From Terrisporobacter sp. (GTDB taxonomy: Bacteria; Bacillota_A; Clostridia; Peptostreptococcales; Peptostreptococcaceae), in assembly GCA_029851945.1 (NCBI GenBank), contig JARKUZ010000062.1, forward strand, positions 1 through 64,000: a DNA stretch of 64,000 nt. The letters are read 5' to 3'. A program made the position numbers and the translations under genes. Shown piece after piece: positions 27,886 to 38,328 of the stretch (position 1 is the stretch's first letter; every line of letters begins with the position of its first letter). The notes beneath the pieces were generated by a model. It ran no database searches. It saw only the letters and a list, made by a program, of their open reading frames with translations, and was not told the origin of the DNA.

Positions 27886-28517
27886 AAATCGAACCTTTTT
27901 AAATGAGTTTTAAAGGTGGTTGAAATCGATTTCAATATAAATGTTCAAATAAACATGTAAAAAACATTAGGATCTATTTAAATGGATTTTAGTGATCTTT
28001 ATAAGAAAAAATCATTTATAAACGACAAAAAGTTACCATAATAACATTATGGTAACTTTTTTGCTTGAGTGAATATTTTATAGATTAAATTGAATTTTAA
28101 TAAATTTATGTTGTTAGATTTTTTAAATTCATATTTCCTGGTGTTGAAAATGTGTGAATGTAAAAATCATTCTTAAATATCGTATACAAAATTGATTTAT
28201 GTATAAAGTCTGATTTGATATACTTGTAGTTTGTTTTCTTTTTATAATTTTTAAAAATATTTTTAATGGTAGAAATTAGTTAACATAATTATATTATAGT
28301 AACTAAGTGTTTTCGTTAAAAAAATCATCAAAATCGAACCTTTTTAAATGAGTTTTGAAGGCGTTATAAAAAGATTATAATACATTTAATCAAATAAGGT
28401 ATATTTTTAACTCAAAATCAAAATAAATAGATTTTTCTTGTTTTTGTAAGAATTTTAAAATAAAAATAGAATTTATCATAATAATGTTACCATAATATTA
28501 TTATGGTAACATTATTA
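27886..28517. repeat. Repeated non-coding unit with three palindromes downstream of the integrase
   Basis: This gap of 668 bp has no gene. A 31-nt direct repeat (ATCGAACCTTTTTAAATGAG core, one mismatch) occurs at 27886-27916 and 28331-28361. A 25-nt palindrome with GTTACCATAAT arms occurs at 28032-28056 and 28486-28510, and a degenerate copy at 28279-28303. The first and last extend to 16- and 18-bp arms. Each full unit is the direct repeat followed about 115-125 bp later by the palindrome. The terminal copies may also serve as terminators for the integrase (+) and the CorA gene (-). Confidence 0.75.
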
Positions 28518-28518
28518 C

Positions 28519-29478
28519 CTATAAAAATTTCTTGGTCTTAAAAATAACAAAACTTATTATAAGAATTAAAAGAATTACCAGGATCGTAATTCTATATCCA
28601 TATATATAAGTTAGCTCAGGCATGTATTTGAAGTTCATACCGTATATACCAGTAATTATACTTATGGGGACAGCTGTACCTGTAAGTATGGTAAGTTTGG
28701 TTATAAGGTTATTTGTTTTTTCTGAAACCTTGGAAGAATATATATCTAAAAGCTTATCTGCCAGTTCTCTAGTACTGAGTGAAAAATTATAAAGTTTATC
28801 TACAGAGAGATCTAATCCCTGTAAAAGCTTCTGGTATTCTCTCTCTAAACTAGTATTTTCATCAGAGAAAAACTCCATTCCATCTTTTAATAAAGTATCT
28901 ATGATATAAGTTAAAGGTCTGATTATTTTTACACAACCTCTACATATGTTTCTGATGTGACTGATTTTAGACGATATATTGTCATCCACTTCATTTATAA
29001 TATTATCTTCTAATTCTAGGATATTATCCTCTACCTTCTCTAAATTTTCAAATTGGCTAGAGATTATTATTCTAAGAGCACTGGAATAGATTACAAATAA
29101 GGTTAAGGTGAGATTTGATTTATAATAGAAGTTCTCACGCATTAGCTGCTTTATTTGATTGTATATATCGTTTCTCTTTCTTAGAACAATAATAATGTAT
29201 TTATTTGATAAGAAGATATTTACCTCTTCTAATAGAAAATCTTCCTCGTTTATTTGAAAGTTAGCTAAAGTAAAGAATATATATTCATCATAGATATTGA
29301 CTCTTACATTTTTATCGAAGGAAAGGCAGTCTTTGTAAGCTTCATTACTTAAGTTTAGGGTATCTTTGAAAAATTTCAACTCCCAGGGATTACATATTAT
29401 AAAATGATAATCATCCTTAAGGTTTATATCATCCATGTTTTTTGTTATTTGTTTTGTAACTAGATTTAATATATGCAT
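28519..29478 (-). CDS. CorA-like divalent metal ion transporter
   Basis: This 319-residue protein has a large cytosolic N-terminal domain, a long helical stalk and two C-terminal membrane segments. TGIYGMNFKYMPE carries the GMN pore signature, and LTGTAVPISIITGIYG starts TM1. A Lys-rich tail ends the protein. CorA pentamers move Mg2+ or other divalent ions across the membrane. It lies in the accessory block between the integrase repeats and a broken antiporter. Confidence 0.9.
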   Translation of the reverse strand: MHILNLVTKQITKNMDDINLKDDYHFIICNPWELKFFKDTLNLSNEAYKDCLSFDKNVRVNIYDEYIFFTLANFQINEEDFLLEEVNIFLSNKYIIIVLRKRNDIYNQIKQLMRENFYYKSNLTLTLFVIYSSALRIIISSQFENLEKVEDNILELEDNIINEVDDNISSKISHIRNICRGCVKIIRPLTYIIDTLLKDGMEFFSDENTSLEREYQKLLQGLDLSVDKLYNFSLSTRELADKLLDIYSSKVSEKTNNLITKLTILTGTAVPISIITGIYGMNFKYMPELTYIYGYRITILVILLILIISFVIFKTKKFL

Positions 29479-29588
29479 TTATATATTTCTCTCCTTGATA
29501 AAATCTAAATTGTGCCTATTAATTAAGTTTATTCATTTTATAATTTATTATTCAAGGTGTTTTTCGATAAACGGTTTCTATAATACTA

Positions 29589-30393
29589 TTATGTAAAGTA
29601 GTTGCGATTTAAAACAACAAAAGTGCCTATTTTTGCAAGAGATGCTAAATCTACTTGTGTTCCCAAGATTACAAATATTGACATACGACACATTGTTCCA
29701 ACACTTTCTGAGAAGTGTTGTATTGATTAGAAATGATATGAGCGGTGCATATGAGTGGAATACACCTATTTTTATCTGATATAAATACGGTTAGTAAATA
29801 TCCAATTATTACACCTACACCCGCAGCTATTAATAATTCTTTTATACTTTCCATAGCTGAAAATTGACCACTAGTTACTACTCCTAGCAATGTAGATACT
29901 AATATTGCTCCTACTGCATCGTTGAATGCTGACTCACTTACCACCGTTTGTTTTATTTTGTCTTTTATTGTAACTTGTTTAAAAACTGGTATAAGTGCTG
30001 CTGGATCAGTTGATGCAATTACTGCTCCTAATAGTAAAGCTGTAAATACTTTTTCTGATACTACTCCTACCACAACAGCTGATACTATAACTCCTACTGT
30101 CGACAGAATTCCCATGCTTATTTTAACTTTATTTAATACCCTTAAATTTATTTCCTTACCACCTTCAAATAAAATATACGCTGACCAAAATGTCAGTATA
30201 AGGTTATTTTCCACAGGGAAAGACTGTATATTCACTATATTTAGTACTGACCGTCCTATTAGTATACCTGCTATTAAATATAGTATTACATCTGGAATCT
30301 TTAGAATTTCACTAAGTCTCCCTAAAACGATTCCTGTAACACCTATAATAAAATTAAATTATTTGTAGCGATCGCTTCTACTGTACCTTCCAT
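29589..30393 (-). pseudogene. Broken NhaP-type Na+/H+ antiporter
   Basis: Pieces of a cation:proton antiporter are in different frames. The ATG at 30393 gives MEGTVEAIA, which soon stops; a shifted frame then reads GVTGIVLGRLSEILKIPDVILY. The longest piece (to about 29760) has FWSAYILFEGGKEINL, STDPAALIPVF and SESAFNDAVGAILVS, which is the transport core. Another frame has FVILGTQVDLASLAK near the end. The C-terminal part is missing. At least two frameshifts and a truncation show the gene is dead. The 220 bp upstream (30394-30616) hold only the terminator of ispH. Confidence 0.85.
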
Positions 30394-30553
30394 AATGGAT
30401 ATCTCCTTTAATTCGACACCGTCAACGATTTTTCCGCTGTTTTTCATATGGTATTTTTAACCTTTTTAGCAAAAATTTACATAATATGTATTATCTTACG
30501 AATTTATGTATTTATATCTCAAATATAAACTTACTTTATTAGTTTATAATTAT

Positions 30554-30590
30554 AAAAGTCCAGGGTGATATCTTTTGATATTCCCTGGAC
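30554..30590 (-). terminator. Terminator after ispH
   Basis: A stem GTCCAGGG/CCCTGGAC, with further pairing inside, is followed by TTTTAT on the minus strand. It lies 27 bp past the ispH stop. Confidence 0.7.
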
Positions 30591-30616
30591 ATAATTATTA
30601 TATTAATTTGATATAA

Positions 30617-31459
30617 CTATATTTCTTTTAAGTATTCAATTACTTCATCTATTATCCAATCAGGAGTAGATGCTCCTGCAGTAACTCCTGCAATTTTAAA
30701 TCCTTTGAAATTATCTTTTTCTAGTTCGTCTTTTGTCTCTATAGAGAAAGTAGGTACTATTTCTTTGCATATATTCACAAGCTTTTGAGTGTTAGAACTA
30801 TGCTTTCCTCCAATAACTACCATACAGTCAACATTTTTAGATAAATCAATAGCTGAAAGCTGTCTTTCCTTTGTAGCGAAACAAATAGTATTTTTTACAG
30901 TTAAATTTTCTGTTTTACTATTTATTTTATCCACTATTTTATCAAAATGCTCTAAGTTAGCAGTAGTTTGACTAACTACACAATATTTATCATCACGACT
31001 AAATGGTATATTATCTACTTCTTCCTCGCTATTAATTACATAAGCTTCATTATTGCACCATCCGTTGATTCCTATTATTTCTGGATGAGTATTATTACCA
31101 ACTATTATAATTTTATATCCTTTTTGTGATAAATCTTTTACTATATCATGAATTTTTTTAACATATGGACAAGTCGTATCTACTATATCCATATTTTTAG
31201 ATTTCGACTGAGTATATATATCTTCAGCCACACCATGAGATCTTATTATTAGTTTGCTTGAACTTGGAATTTTATCTAGTGAGTCCATCTCTAATAATCC
31301 TTTTTCTTTATATCTGTCTACTGCTTGTTTGTTATGTATAAGTGGACCTAGAGAATAGACATCATTATTATTGTTATTTTCAAGCTCATACCAAGCCATA
31401 TTCATAGCTCTTTTAACACCAAAACAAAATCCTGCATTCTCTGCTATTCTGACTTCCAT
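30617..31459 (-). CDS. ispH: 4-hydroxy-3-methylbut-2-enyl diphosphate reductase IspH
   Basis: This 280-residue Fe-S enzyme makes IPP and DMAPP in the last step of the MEP pathway. Three cluster Cys are seen in AGFCFGVKRA, DTTCPYVKKIH and NTICFATKERQ. The conserved THPEIIG and TAGASTPDWIIDEV motifs are present. It is the last gene of a run with plsC, cmk and the flavoprotein (gaps of 9-18 bp), a typical clostridial order. Some clostridial IspH proteins are fused to ribosomal protein S1; this one is not. Confidence 0.96.
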   Translation of the reverse strand: MEVRIAENAGFCFGVKRAMNMAWYELENNNNNDVYSLGPLIHNKQAVDRYKEKGLLEMDSLDKIPSSSKLIIRSHGVAEDIYTQSKSKNMDIVDTTCPYVKKIHDIVKDLSQKGYKIIIVGNNTHPEIIGINGWCNNEAYVINSEEEVDNIPFSRDDKYCVVSQTTANLEHFDKIVDKINSKTENLTVKNTICFATKERQLSAIDLSKNVDCMVVIGGKHSSNTQKLVNICKEIVPTFSIETKDELEKDNFKGFKIAGVTAGASTPDWIIDEVIEYLKEI

Positions 31460-31468
31460 AGCAACCTC

Positions 31469-32059
31469 CTATCTCTTAAAATAATTATCTTTTATTACTT
31501 CTAGTACATCCTGAGATAATCTTTCGTATTCTTCCGTACTTAGTTTTTCTTTATAATAATTTTCAAAGGAAATTGGTTTATCAATATAAATAGTAACTTT
31601 GTTAAATATTTTATAGTTTGTTATTATTGATATTGGAATTACATTTGCCTTACCTTTTACAGCAAATAAAGCAAGACCTGCCTTAGCTTCACCAAATTCA
31701 TTTCCTTTTACTCTTGTTCCTTCAGGAAATATTCCAATAGCGTATCCTTCTTTTATCTTTTTTAAAATAGTCTTTATTGTAGATAGTCCAGGATTATCTC
31801 TATCTATTGGTATTACATATAATTTATTTAAAATTGTAGCTAATATTTTATTATTAAATAATTCCTTTTTTCCTATAGTGGCAATTTTTCTATTTTTTAT
31901 TGCCGCTGCTACAAATATTGGATCTAAGTTAGATTTGTGGTTTGCAGCTAATATAATATTCCCATCATCAGGTATATTTTCTTTCCCAATTACCTCATAC
32001 TTATAAAATACCTTGCTATATACAGTAAGGATATTTAAAACAAATTTATAAAAACTCAA
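31469..32059 (-). CDS. plsC: 1-acyl-sn-glycerol-3-phosphate acyltransferase (PlsC)
   Basis: This 196-residue acyltransferase has the catalytic HX4D box in AANHKSNLDP, the phosphate-binding FPEGTR motif and a hydrophobic N-terminus. It makes phosphatidic acid at the membrane. It lies 9 bp before ispH and 13 bp after cmk on the minus strand, so they are co-transcribed. Confidence 0.92.
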   Translation of the reverse strand: MSFYKFVLNILTVYSKVFYKYEVIGKENIPDDGNIILAANHKSNLDPIFVAAAIKNRKIATIGKKELFNNKILATILNKLYVIPIDRDNPGLSTIKTILKKIKEGYAIGIFPEGTRVKGNEFGEAKAGLALFAVKGKANVIPISIITNYKIFNKVTIYIDKPISFENYYKEKLSTEEYERLSQDVLEVIKDNYFKR

Positions 32060-32072
32060 ATGTATCTCTCCC

Positions 32073-32720
32073 TTATTTAATTTTCTCTAAAACTGATGCA
32101 ACTACATCATCAATACTTTTTCCTGTAGTATCTATTTCTATAGCATTTTCAGCTTTAATTAATGGAGCAAATTCTCTTGTTGAGTCTATTTCATCTCTTT
32201 TGATTATATCATCAATTACATCTTGAAGTTTAACATCAGTTCCTTTTTCTTGAAGCTCTTTATATCTTCTTTTTCCTCTTTCTTCTGGAGTGGCGATTAA
32301 ATAGAATTTATAGTCCGCATTTGGAAATACATAAGAACCTATGTCTCTTCCATCTAATATAACTGAGCTTCTTTCACCTATATTTCTTTGAACATCAACC
32401 ATTAAGAATCTTACTTCTTTTATCTTAGCCACATTAGAAACATTTTTAGTGACTTCAACTGTTCTAATTTCATCGTTAACAATTTTATTGTCTAAGTATA
32501 TATTATTATCCTTAAAATCTATTTCTGTTTGTTTTGCTAACTCTATAACTTCATTTTCATTATTTATATCAATATTATTTTGTAAACATTTTAATGTTAC
32601 AGCACGATACATAGCACCTGTATCTATATAGTTTATATTCAGTTTATTTGCTATTATCTTAGCTATTGTACTTTTACCTGCTCCAGCAGGACCATCTATT
32701 GCTATTACTAAATTATTCAT
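32073..32720 (-). CDS. cmk: Cytidylate kinase
   Basis: This 215-residue kinase has the P-loop AIDGPAGAGKSTIAK, the NMP site YIDTGAMYRAVTLK and the LDGRDIGSYVFPNADYKFYL motif. It phosphorylates CMP and dCMP. It is part of the ispH-plsC-cmk run. Confidence 0.96.
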   Translation of the reverse strand: MNNLVIAIDGPAGAGKSTIAKIIANKLNINYIDTGAMYRAVTLKCLQNNIDINNENEVIELAKQTEIDFKDNNIYLDNKIVNDEIRTVEVTKNVSNVAKIKEVRFLMVDVQRNIGERSSVILDGRDIGSYVFPNADYKFYLIATPEERGKRRYKELQEKGTDVKLQDVIDDIIKRDEIDSTREFAPLIKAENAIEIDTTGKSIDDVVASVLEKIK

Positions 32721-32738
32721 ATGCTACTCTCCTATTCT

Positions 32739-33956
32739 TTATATACTAATTCCAGCTAAATATCCAGTTGAAAACGCTATTTGAAGGTTATATCCACCTG
32801 TTTCTGCATCTACATCTATAACTTCTCCTGTGAAGTATAAATCTTCAATTAATTTAGACTCCATAGTAGAAGAGTTAATTTCTTTGACAGATATACCACC
32901 GCTTGTTACCATTGAAACTTGTATTCCTAAAGTTTCAGTAGTTGTTAACTTCATATTTTTTATATAATCAATAATTTTATTTTCATTTTCTTTAGTTAAT
33001 TCATTTGGTTTCATATCAATAAGCCCTAATATATCTAATATTTCTTTTATAAAGTTTTGTGGAAGTATATGCTTAAGATTATTAACTATATTTTTATTAG
33101 GATTTATTCTTATAGCTTTACTTAATTCATCATTGGTTATATCTGGAATAAAATCTATATTTAATTCTACTTCTTCATTTTCTAATATTTTATTTATATA
33201 AGATGATATTATTAGTACACAAGGGCCTGTTATACCAAAATGTGCAAATAACATATCGCCTCTTTTAGATATTTTTTTCTTTTTAATTTTGCATGATATT
33301 TCTACGCCTTTTAAAGATATTCCTTGTAATCTTCTTGTCCAATCTTCTTTGATTTTTAAGGGAGATAATGCAGGATAAGTATTTGTTACAGTATGTCCAT
33401 GCCTTTTCAATATTTCATGCATTGTACCGTCAGACCCTGTTTTATAATGACTTTTACCACCTGTCGATACTATAACCTTATCTCCAAGAACTTTATTGCC
33501 ATTTTCTAAAACAACACCTTCTATTTTATTATTTTTATTTATAATTAAATCTACTACTCTACTATTATATAATATTTTTATATTATTATTTATTAATAAG
33601 TCCTTGAATGTATTAATAAGTTCAGTTGCTTTATCGCTTTTTGTATAAACCTTATAATCATTATGTTCTTCTACTTTATATTCAAGATTACTTTCATTTA
33701 AGAAGCTTAATAAATCTTCATTAGTAAATGAATAAAAAGCACTGTATAAAAACTTTTTATTAGTTACAACTTTATCGAAAAAGTCTTCTATATATCTTTT
33801 ATTTGTGATATTACATCTTCCGCCACCAGTTAATTTAAGCTTTTTTCCTAACTCATTATTTCTTTCTATAAGAATTACTTCATTATTGTTTTTTGAAGCT
33901 GTTAATGCTGCCATCATTCCTGATGGACCTCCACCTACTACTATTACTTTTGACAT
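32739..33956 (-). CDS. FAD-dependent HI0933/BaiN-like flavoprotein
   Basis: This 405-residue protein has the dinucleotide site VVGGGPSGMMAALTA at the N-terminus, the family motif KLTGGGRCNITN, VSTGGKSHYKTGSDG and the C-terminal TGEVIDVDAETGGYNLQIAFSTG. It belongs to the family of YhiN, HI0933 and the bile-acid reductase BaiN. The substrate is not known here. It lies just upstream of cmk, as in many clostridia. Confidence 0.9.
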   Translation of the reverse strand: MSKVIVVGGGPSGMMAALTASKNNNEVILIERNNELGKKLKLTGGGRCNITNKRYIEDFFDKVVTNKKFLYSAFYSFTNEDLLSFLNESNLEYKVEEHNDYKVYTKSDKATELINTFKDLLINNNIKILYNSRVVDLIINKNNKIEGVVLENGNKVLGDKVIVSTGGKSHYKTGSDGTMHEILKRHGHTVTNTYPALSPLKIKEDWTRRLQGISLKGVEISCKIKKKKISKRGDMLFAHFGITGPCVLIISSYINKILENEEVELNIDFIPDITNDELSKAIRINPNKNIVNNLKHILPQNFIKEILDILGLIDMKPNELTKENENKIIDYIKNMKLTTTETLGIQVSMVTSGGISVKEINSSTMESKLIEDLYFTGEVIDVDAETGGYNLQIAFSTGYLAGISI

Positions 33957-33965
33957 TTATATCTC

Positions 33966-34607
33966 CTATTCTAGGGCACTGTTTTCTATTTTTTGATTGT
34001 TTATAATATGACTTGTATCATTCATTTTTATAACTACAGGGCCATAATCCCTAAGTTCAATTATATTTAGTGCTGTATTACTTTGGCTAATTCTGTAAAT
34101 ATTTTCTAGTGGAGAATTTAAAAGAGATAATAGGATTACCCTTGCAGTAACAGAATGAGTTACTAATACTATGTGTTTTCCATCATATTTATCATTTATT
34201 TCTTTTAAAAACTTCTCTGTTCTCTCTTTTATAGTCTGTAGTGTTTCTCCTCCTGGTATTTTAGCTAAATGAGGTTCATTTCTCCAAGTTCTATATAAAT
34301 CACTATATTCTTCTTGAATTTCTTTTATTAAAAGACCTTCCCATTTCCCAAATCCCATTTCTTTTAAAGCTGGGTTTGAAATCACATCAAGATTAAATTG
34401 TTCTCCAATAATTTCTGCTGTTTCAATAGCTCTACCAAGTTCGCTAGAATATATGTAATCAATAGGATATTTCTTCATACTATTAGCAAGTTGAATAGCT
34501 TGTTCTCTACCCTTATCTGTTAAATTAGAATTACCATGACCTTGTGTTTTACCAAGAATATTCCAATCTGTTTGACCATGTCTTACTAAATAAATAGTGT
34601 TTGTCAT
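33966..34607 (-). CDS. Histidine phosphatase (phosphoglycerate mutase-like)
   Basis: This 213-residue protein has the catalytic YLVRHGQTDWN motif, the EMGFGKWEG segment and the second His in LVTHSVTARV. The family includes phosphoglycerate mutases, alpha-ribazole phosphatase (CobC) and other phosphatases; the substrate cannot be told. It is probably the first gene of the flavoprotein-cmk-plsC-ispH run, since it ends 9 bp before the flavoprotein start. Confidence 0.88.
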   Translation of the reverse strand: MTNTIYLVRHGQTDWNILGKTQGHGNSNLTDKGREQAIQLANSMKKYPIDYIYSSELGRAIETAEIIGEQFNLDVISNPALKEMGFGKWEGLLIKEIQEEYSDLYRTWRNEPHLAKIPGGETLQTIKERTEKFLKEINDKYDGKHIVLVTHSVTARVILLSLLNSPLENIYRISQSNTALNIIELRDYGPVVIKMNDTSHIINNQKIENSALE

Positions 34608-34749
34608 TTTATACTCCTTTGACTATTTTATAATTTTCTTTCTAAATTTTTATTATATCATAAATATCTAATAAATTAAAAAATGAATGTAGTATTTTTA
34701 CAATTATTATTAAGTAATAACATTATATTGCATATATACCCAATAAAAT

Positions 34750-34784
34750 AGGTTAAAATACTTTTTATTAGTATTTTAACCTAT
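34750..34784 (-). terminator. Terminator after clpB
   Basis: A near-perfect stem (TAGGTTAAAATAC with its complement, short loop) lies 14 bp past the clpB stop. Confidence 0.8.
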
Positions 34785-34797
34785 TAATTAATTCATA

Positions 34798-37392
34798 TTA
34801 TTTAACTTGTATAAAAATATTATCATTTTCCCCATCTACAATTATTGTAGATTCATTATATATTTCTCCAGCTATCATTTTTCTAGCTATCATAGTTTCC
34901 AATGTATTACCTATATATCTTTTTAATGGTCTAGCTCCATATACTGGATCATATCCTTCTTTTACCATTATATCTTTTGCACTATCTGTTATTTCTATTT
35001 TAATATCTTTTTCACTTAATCTATTAGAAAGTGATCTGATAAATATGTCTATTATTTCTTTTATTTCTTCTTTATCAAGAGCTTTAAACATTATAATATC
35101 ATCTACTCTGTTTAAAAATTCTGGTTTAAATCTTCTTTTCATTTCAGACATTACTAAATCTTTAGTTTCTTCTGATATATTTCCTTCTCCAGCTAATAGG
35201 TAACTACTACCTATATTAGATGTCATTATAATAATTGTATTTTTAAAATCTACAGTTTTTCCTTTATTGTCAGTTAATCTACCATCATCTAGTATTTGTA
35301 AAAACATATTAAATACATCCTCATGAGCTTTTTCTATCTCATCAAATAAGATAACTGAATAAGGTGCTCTTCTTACTGCTTCTGTTAATTGACCACCTTC
35401 TTCGTATCCTACATATCCAGGAGGAGGTCCAACTAATCTTGATACAGAATGTTTTTCCATATATTCAGACATATCAATTCTTATAATGTTTTCTTCGCTA
35501 TCAAATAAAGTTTTAGCTAAAGTTTTGGCAAGCTCTGTTTTACCTACACCAGTAGGCCCTAAGAATATAAATGATCCAATTGGTTTATTCTCATCTTTTA
35601 AACCTGCTCTTGCTCTTATAACTGCATTAGAAACTGCTGTAACAGCTTCGTTTTGACCAATTACCCTTTGATGAAGTTCATCTTCTAATTTAAGAAGCTT
35701 TTCTCTTTCTCCTTCTACAAGTTTTGTAACAGGTATTCCTGTCCATTTAGAGACTATTTCTGAAATCTCATTTTCAGTAACTTCTTCTTTTAATAAAGCA
35801 TTTTCATATTTATTTTTCATTTTTTCTTCTAATTCTTTTATTTGCTCCTCAAGAGAAGGTATTATACCATATTTAATTTCTGCCACTTTGTTGAAGTCAT
35901 ATTCTCTTTCATACTTTTCTACATCACCTTTAGCTTCATCTAACTTAGCTTTAAGGTTTTTAATTTCAATTATCTGACCTTTTTCATTTTCATATTTAGC
36001 AGTCATTTCATCATCTTTAGATTTTAATTCAGCAATTTCTCTTTGAAGCTCTTCTAATCTTGTTTTACTTTTTTCATCATTTTCTTTTATTAGCGCTTCT
36101 CTTTCAGTTTCTAAAGTAAAAAGTTTTCTTCTTACAATATCTAGTTCTATAGGAAGGGAATCTATTTCACTTCTTATCATAGCACCAGCTTCATCTATTA
36201 AGTCTATAGCTTTGTCAGGTAAATATCTATCTTGTATATACCTATTAGAAAGTTTTGCGGCAGCAACTATAGCACTATCATGTATCCTTACTCCGTGATG
36301 TATTTCAAACCTTTCTTTTAATCCTCTAAGTATAGATATCGTATCTTCAACCGTAGGTTCATTAGCTATTACTGGTTGGAAACGTCTTTCAAGTGCTTTA
36401 TCTTTTTCTATATATCTTCTATATTCATCAAAAGTAGTAGCTCCTATACAGTTTAACTCACCACGCGCAAGCATTGGTTTTATTAAATTTCCAGCATCCA
36501 TAGAACCTTCCGTTTTCCCTGCACCTACAATTGTATGTATCTCATCTATAAATAAAATAATTTTTCCTTCAGAACTTTGAACTTCTTTTAGTACTGCTTT
36601 TAATCTTTCTTCAAATTCACCTCTATACTTAGCTCCTGCTATTAATGAACCCATATCTAGCGAGAAAATTATTTTATCCTTTAATCCTTCAGGTACATCA
36701 CCTTTTACTATTCTTTCTGCTAATCCTTCCACAATTGCAGTTTTACCTACACCAGGCTCTCCAATTAATACAGGATTATTTTTAGTACGTCTAGATAGTA
36801 TTCTTACTACTCTTCTTATTTCTTCATCTCTACCTATCACTGGGTCTAACTTATGTTTTTTTGCTAATTCTACCAAGTTGGTACCAAATTTAGATAAAGC
36901 ATCATAAGTTCCTTCTGGATCTTGACTTTCTACTCTTTGACTTCCTCTAACTTGTGATAGTATTTTAAGAAAATCATTTTTGTTTATATTATACATATTT
37001 AAAAGTCTTTTAACATTTGATATGGAAGTCATTTCTATTATTGCAAGCATAATATGCTCTACACTAATATAAGAATCTTTAAATTCTTTCGAAATATCTT
37101 CTGCTTTGATTAACGCCTCTTCAATATTTCTAGAAGCTGTTACTCCTTGAGAATTTATTCCTTCACCATAAATTTTTGGAAGCTTATCTAACTCTTCATT
37201 TATAGAGCTTCTAAGGGCAGTTATAGATATATTCATCTTTTCTAGAATATTTGGAATTAATCCATCTTCCTGATTAACCAATGCTGCAAATAGGTGTATA
37301 ATATCTACTGTCTGATTATGATGTTTTACAGCTTCATTATAAGCTTCATTTAAACTTTTTTGTACTCTGACAGTCATTTTATCAATATCCAT
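34798..37392 (-). CDS. clpB: ClpB disaggregase
   Basis: This 864-residue AAA+ protein has an N-terminal Clp repeat domain, AAA-1 with [15 protein letters not shown], the M-domain coiled coil (about 410-525) that separates ClpB from ClpA/C, and AAA-2 with [15 protein letters not shown]. There is no ClpP-binding loop. It rescues aggregated proteins with DnaK in the cytosol. GGAGGG precedes the ATG. A TATAAT-like -10 is seen about 35 bp upstream, but I find no clear CtsR or CIRCE operator. Confidence 0.97.
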   Translation of the reverse strand: MDIDKMTVRVQKSLNEAYNEAVKHHNQTVDIIHLFAALVNQEDGLIPNILEKMNISITALRSSINEELDKLPKIYGEGINSQGVTASRNIEEALIKAEDISKEFKDSYISVEHIMLAIIEMTSISNVKRLLNMYNINKNDFLKILSQVRGSQRVESQDPEGTYDALSKFGTNLVELAKKHKLDPVIGRDEEIRRVVRILSRRTKNNPVLIGEPGVGKTAIVEGLAERIVKGDVPEGLKDKIIFSLDMGSLIAGAKYRGEFEERLKAVLKEVQSSEGKIILFIDEIHTIVGAGKTEGSMDAGNLIKPMLARGELNCIGATTFDEYRRYIEKDKALERRFQPVIANEPTVEDTISILRGLKERFEIHHGVRIHDSAIVAAAKLSNRYIQDRYLPDKAIDLIDEAGAMIRSEIDSLPIELDIVRRKLFTLETEREALIKENDEKSKTRLEELQREIAELKSKDDEMTAKYENEKGQIIEIKNLKAKLDEAKGDVEKYEREYDFNKVAEIKYGIIPSLEEQIKELEEKMKNKYENALLKEEVTENEISEIVSKWTGIPVTKLVEGEREKLLKLEDELHQRVIGQNEAVTAVSNAVIRARAGLKDENKPIGSFIFLGPTGVGKTELAKTLAKTLFDSEENIIRIDMSEYMEKHSVSRLVGPPPGYVGYEEGGQLTEAVRRAPYSVILFDEIEKAHEDVFNMFLQILDDGRLTDNKGKTVDFKNTIIIMTSNIGSSYLLAGEGNISEETKDLVMSEMKRRFKPEFLNRVDDIIMFKALDKEEIKEIIDIFIRSLSNRLSEKDIKIEITDSAKDIMVKEGYDPVYGARPLKRYIGNTLETMIARKMIAGEIYNESTIIVDGENDNIFIQVK

Positions 37393-37512
37393 ATAAATCC
37401 CTCCTTTTAATGTATCTTAACTTTTATTATAGGACTTTTTTATTTATTTTCCAATAATTGATATAATTTTTCAAACTTAGCTTTATAGTTTTTATTAAAA
37501 ATTTACTTAAAA

Positions 37513-37545
37513 AAGAAAGAAGCTTCTATAAAAAACTTCTTTCTC
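37513..37545 (-). terminator. Terminator after the 64-residue gene
   Basis: A stem GAAAGAAG/CTTCTTTC with an internal loop lies about 30 bp past the stop of the small hydrophilic gene. Confidence 0.6.
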
Positions 37546-37571
37546 TAATTTAATGATTACATTATCTAATC

Positions 37572-37766
37572 TTAATGCTCTTGATGTTTTTTATGTGAAC
37601 TTATTGGTCTTGCTGTATTTTGAGCTACTGATCCAGTTTTGGAAGGTCTAAGTCTTGGTTCAATGTTAATCTCTTCTCCTAACTCTAATTTAAAGTTTGG
37701 ATTTTTTTTATCATTTCTATTGTATCTTGTCTTATCATCTTCTCTTTTGTGTTTATCTTTAGTCAT
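37572..37766 (-). CDS. Small, very hydrophilic protein of unknown function
   Basis: This 64-residue protein is dominated by Lys, Arg, Asp and Asn and is probably disordered (TKDKHKREDDKTRYNR at the start, SSHKKHQEH at the end). GGAGG precedes the ATG and a terminator follows it. No family is recognised. Confidence 0.6.
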   Translation of the reverse strand: MTKDKHKREDDKTRYNRNDKKNPNFKLELGEEINIEPRLRPSKTGSVAQNTARPISSHKKHQEH

Positions 37767-38040
37767 ATAGGCCTCCTTAATTAAATAGAATTTAGTACTA
37801 ATTTAACCTATTTTTAAATTAGTATTCTTTAAGTAAGTTTTCTTTAATATTATTCTAAATAACCTAAAGTGCTATTTTTATCACACTAGAACAAATGTTC
37901 TCATTTACATTTAAGCTCATAATTTATTTTATCTAAAAAGATTTATTCTATACTATTTATTAAAAATAGTTATTTTATACTTAATTTAAATTCTAAATAA
38001 AGAATATAAAAAATTATTTAATGAAATGCATTTATGAATA

Positions 38041-38074
38041 AAAATAAAGAAGCTTATATAAGCTTCTTTATTTT
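38041..38074 (-). terminator. Terminator after the MerR-like gene
   Basis: A perfect 16-bp stem (AAAATAAAGAAGCTTA with its complement, 2-nt centre) lies 9 bp past the stop. The 315-bp gap between this gene and the 64-residue gene is AT-rich and otherwise empty. Confidence 0.8.
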
Positions 38075-38082
38075 CTCATTCA

Positions 38083-38307
38083 CTAGTTCAATTCTTCTTT
38101 TATATCTTCTAATGAAAAGCCAATAGAAAACATAGATAAAATTTGTCTAATTGTATTTATATCATTATCGTTATACAGTTTTCCATTAAACTTTCCTATA
38201 CTTGAAGGCGATATTATGCTTTCATATTCATATTGTCTAATATCTTCAACAGATATGTTTAGTATATTTGCGACTTCACCTATAGTATAAACATTATTAT
38301 TTTTCAT
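38083..38307 (-). CDS. MerR-type helix-turn-helix small protein
   Basis: This 74-residue protein contains only the winged helix of the MerR family: YTIGEVANILNISVEDIRQYEYESIIS, then FNGKLYNDNDINTIRQILSM. There is no effector domain. It lies 21 bp past the stop of sufBD on the same strand, so it may belong to the end of that operon. It might act as a small regulator or DNA-bending protein. Confidence 0.75.
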   Translation of the reverse strand: MKNNNVYTIGEVANILNISVEDIRQYEYESIISPSSIGKFNGKLYNDNDINTIRQILSMFSIGFSLEDIKEELN

Positions 38308-38328
38308 ATAAATACCTCTTAAATATTT

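Noticed and set aside
27886..28517. A CRISPR array downstream of the integrase
   Set aside because: Only two or three repeats with irregular spacing of more than 140 bp, and no cas genes.
29922..30368. A 148-residue plus-strand frame over the broken antiporter
   Set aside because: It is the antisense of recognised antiporter sequence; no independent evidence.
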